A stretch of 64,000 nt of DNA from an uncultured Mycobacterium sp. (lineage in GTDB: Bacteria > Actinomycetota > Actinomycetes > Mycobacteriales > Mycobacteriaceae): the NCBI GenBank assembly GCA_900078375.1, contig FLQS01000002.1:1-64000 (forward strand). Direction: 5' to 3'. The notes beneath the pieces were generated by a model that saw nothing but the letters and a program-made list of their open reading frames with translations, was not told where the DNA came from and searched no databases. The number at the start of each line of letters is the position of its first letter. Positions within the stretch are counted from its first letter, which is position 1. This document shows positions 62,310 to 64,000 of this stretch, piece after piece. Position numbers and translations under genes: made by a program.

Positions 62310-62328
62310 CTTTACTATTTTAATAAAG
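62310..62328. promoter_or_regulatory. AT-rich inverted repeat, candidate GntR site G3
   Basis: CTTTACTATTTTAATAAAG has CTTTA/TAAAG arms and shares the 9-mer CTTTACTAT with site G1. It sits 12 nt before the ATG of the acyl-CoA dehydrogenase at 62341, overlapping the likely promoter. Confidence 0.5.
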
Positions 62329-62340
62329 AAAGGGAGATGG

Positions 62341-63435
62341 ATGCAGATCGGACCCTCAGCTGACCAATTGAGCCTTCGCGACGGTGTGCGTGAGGTGCTG
62401 GCTGCCGACTGTCCGCTGACCCTGGATCGTCAGGTCTACGGCGATCAATTGGCATGGCAGCCGTTGTGGTGCAATGTTGTCGACCTCGGCTGGACATGGT
62501 TGGCGCGGCGGGGTTACGACGAGGGCGCCGACGATCTGGGCTTGACGACGCTGGATCTGGTCATCACCCTCGAAGCTCTGGGGTCGGCTTTGGCGCCGAT
62601 ACCATTTCTGAGCGGCGTCGGGTTGGCCGCCGGTGCGGCCAGAGCGGGCGGCGAGGCCACCGACGCCCTGCTGACCGCCATCGCCAGCGGCACGGTGGCG
62701 ACCCTTGCCGCGCAATCACCCACCAGTCGGCTCCCCGGCGTGACGATGACGCTGTCCGGTGGGCGGGTACGCGGCACAGCCGCGGCTGTCCCCGACGCGG
62801 TCAACGCCGAACTGCTGGTGGTGCTCTGCGCCGACGGCGAGAACACCGCACTGGCGGTCGTGGCCACAGCCGATGCAGGGGTGGTGATCGATCCGGTCGA
62901 CTCAGCCGACCCGGCACGCCCGCTCGCCACCGTCACCGTGGCTGCCCCCGCCGAGCTGGCGGTGCCGGTCGAGATCGAAACCGCCTTGGGTCCAGCACTT
63001 CTGGCGGTCGCAGCCGAGCTTGTCGGCGTCGCGCAGGCGGCGTTGGACATCGCGGTCGAGCATGCCAAGAACCGCCACCAGTTCGATCGTCCGATCGGGT
63101 CGTTTCAGGCGATCAAACATGCGCTCGCCGACAACCAGGTCAGCGTCGAGCGGGCCCGCAGCCTGGCGTATCTCGCCGCGGCACGGGTCGACGATACGTC
63201 GGTCAGCCCGGCCGAACGCTGGCGTAGCTGTGCACTGGCCAAGGCGGCCGCCGGCGACGCGGCTCTTGCCGCTACCCGGACCGCGGTGCAGGTGCTCGGC
63301 GCGCTGGGCCAGACCTGGGAACACGATATCCACCTGTATCTGCGGCGGGCCTGGCTCGGCGCCGCTGCACTCGGGGATTCCTCGAGCCTCTATCACCTTG
63401 AGGGACAACGTTTCATGGCGGGAGCGGGCCGGTGA
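62341..63435 (+). CDS. Acyl-CoA dehydrogenase, partner subunit
   Basis: A 364-residue acyl-CoA dehydrogenase-like protein. It has the C-terminal NRHQFDRPIGSFQAIKHALAD and AVQVLGALGQTWEHDIHLYLRRA segments, but the SEPxxGSD motif is missing and the middle part is Ala/Val-rich (AVVATADAGVVIDPVDSADP). It is therefore likely the non-canonical half of a heteromer. AGGGAG precedes the ATG at 62341. Its stop overlaps the GTG of the next dehydrogenase. Confidence 0.86.
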   Translation: MQIGPSADQLSLRDGVREVLAADCPLTLDRQVYGDQLAWQPLWCNVVDLGWTWLARRGYDEGADDLGLTTLDLVITLEALGSALAPIPFLSGVGLAAGAARAGGEATDALLTAIASGTVATLAAQSPTSRLPGVTMTLSGGRVRGTAAAVPDAVNAELLVVLCADGENTALAVVATADAGVVIDPVDSADPARPLATVTVAAPAELAVPVEIETALGPALLAVAAELVGVAQAALDIAVEHAKNRHQFDRPIGSFQAIKHALADNQVSVERARSLAYLAAARVDDTSVSPAERWRSCALAKAAAGDAALAATRTAVQVLGALGQTWEHDIHLYLRRAWLGAAALGDSSSLYHLEGQRFMAGAGR

Positions 63436-64000
63436 GCCAGGGTGAGCTGCGCGACGAGTTCGCCTGCTGGCTGACCTCGGTGCTTCCTGGCGACTACTAC
63501 CCGAACTACGCCACCTACCGGTGGGACATCGGCCTGCGCCGCGACTACCAACGCGCGAGTTTCGAGGCGGGCTGGATCCAGCCGACCTGGCCGCACGGGC
63601 AGGGCGGCCGGGGACTGACCGCTGCGCACGCTCTGGAGATCCGGTTGGAGGGCGCGCTGCGATCGGCACCCAAGTTGCCCAATATCGCCGGGCCCAATGT
63701 CGCGGCAGCCAGTATCCGGGCGTTCGGCACACCCGATCAGGTGGACCGCTTGCTGGCGCCGTGCCTGGCCGGCGACGAATGGTGGGCGCTGGGAATGTCG
63801 GAGCCAGAGGCGGGTTCTGATTTCGCGGGTCTGCGCACGCGCGCCGTCCGCGACGGCGACGTCTTCGTGGTCAACGGCCACAAGATCTGGACCACCCAGG
63901 CCCACGAGTCGCGCTGGTGCCTGCTGTATGCGCGGACCGATCCGCAGGCGCCCAAACACAAGGGCATCTCGTGCTTTGTGTTGGATCTGCAGGCACCGGG
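63432..64000 (+). CDS. Acyl-CoA dehydrogenase, long subunit, truncated by window edge
   Basis: The first 189 codons of a FadE-type acyl-CoA dehydrogenase, starting at a GTG overlapping the previous stop (GTGA). The GMSEPEAGSDFAG signature and the GHKIWTTQAHESRW strand are seen. The C-terminal domain lies beyond the window. It forms the expected long/short pair with the preceding gene, the fourth such pair here. Confidence 0.88.
   Translation, partial: MSQGELRDEFACWLTSVLPGDYYPNYATYRWDIGLRRDYQRASFEAGWIQPTWPHGQGGRGLTAAHALEIRLEGALRSAPKLPNIAGPNVAAASIRAFGTPDQVDRLLAPCLAGDEWWALGMSEPEAGSDFAGLRTRAVRDGDVFVVNGHKIWTTQAHESRWCLLYARTDPQAPKHKGISCFVLDLQAP

Overview
The window is high-GC mycobacterial DNA, most like a fast-growing environmental Mycobacterium (Mycolicibacterium). 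Supporting signs are two MspA-type porins, a glycine-rich PGRS-like exported protein, F420-type luciferase-like oxidoreductases, many acyl-CoA dehydrogenases arranged as pairs, secreted Pro/Ala-rich proteins, and frequent ATGA/GTGA start-stop overlaps. No rRNA, tRNA, insertion sequence or CRISPR array was seen.

Region 1 (about 1-24.8 kb) is a catabolic island. It holds a Rieske oxygenase, a plant-type [2Fe-2S] ferredoxin, two amidohydrolases, a SnoaL-like protein, two acyl-CoA dehydrogenase pairs, an acyl-CoA ligase, an enoyl-CoA hydratase, a class III CoA transferase, an F420-type oxidoreductase, a two-subunit B12-dependent acyl-CoA mutase with its MeaB GTPase, SDRs and an aldehyde dehydrogenase. 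A 17-bp palindrome (TGAGAAT-N3-ATTCTCA type) recurs in front of six transcription units, including the TetR-family gene at 7306, so I infer one TetR regulon. An IclR gene and a two-subunit CoA transferase form a separately controlled sub-block (18.4-20.8 kb). At 22.7-27.2 kb lie an FMN hydroxy-acid oxidase, a cyclase-family hydrolase, a P450 and another SDR.

Region 2 (27.2-40.1 kb) is mainly cell-envelope and housekeeping: small exported proteins, the PGRS-like protein, tandem MspA-type porins followed by two related Pro-rich exported proteins, a phospholipase D-type enzyme, a two-gene chromate-transporter-type system, a large membrane protein with a kinase-like middle, and a CocE-type lipoprotein hydrolase. 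Between 40.1 and 41.3 kb are two tiny ORFs and a decayed partial copy of the thiolase gene found intact at 56.4 kb.

Region 3 (41.3-64 kb) is a second catabolic island. A Baeyer-Villiger-type monooxygenase, a double-length SDR and a lactonase-type amidohydrolase form one operon. A minus-strand operon carries DUF1214, sulfotransferase, TetR, SDR and LLM genes. A second TetR gene sits with divergent acyl-CoA dehydrogenases and a fused CoA transferase. A Rieske/ALDH/DUF35/thiolase operon faces a GntR (FadR-type) gene, an SDR and a last acyl-CoA dehydrogenase pair. Sibling operators (TGAAAA-type) serve the TetR part, and a shared CTTTACTAT element appears in the GntR part.

Taken together, the window looks like two or three inducible pathways that activate a hydrophobic, probably cyclic or branched, substrate to CoA thioesters. 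Oxygenases open or functionalise it, FadE-type pairs and aldolase- or mutase-type steps degrade it, and the products enter central metabolism. The actual substrates cannot be read from the sequence.
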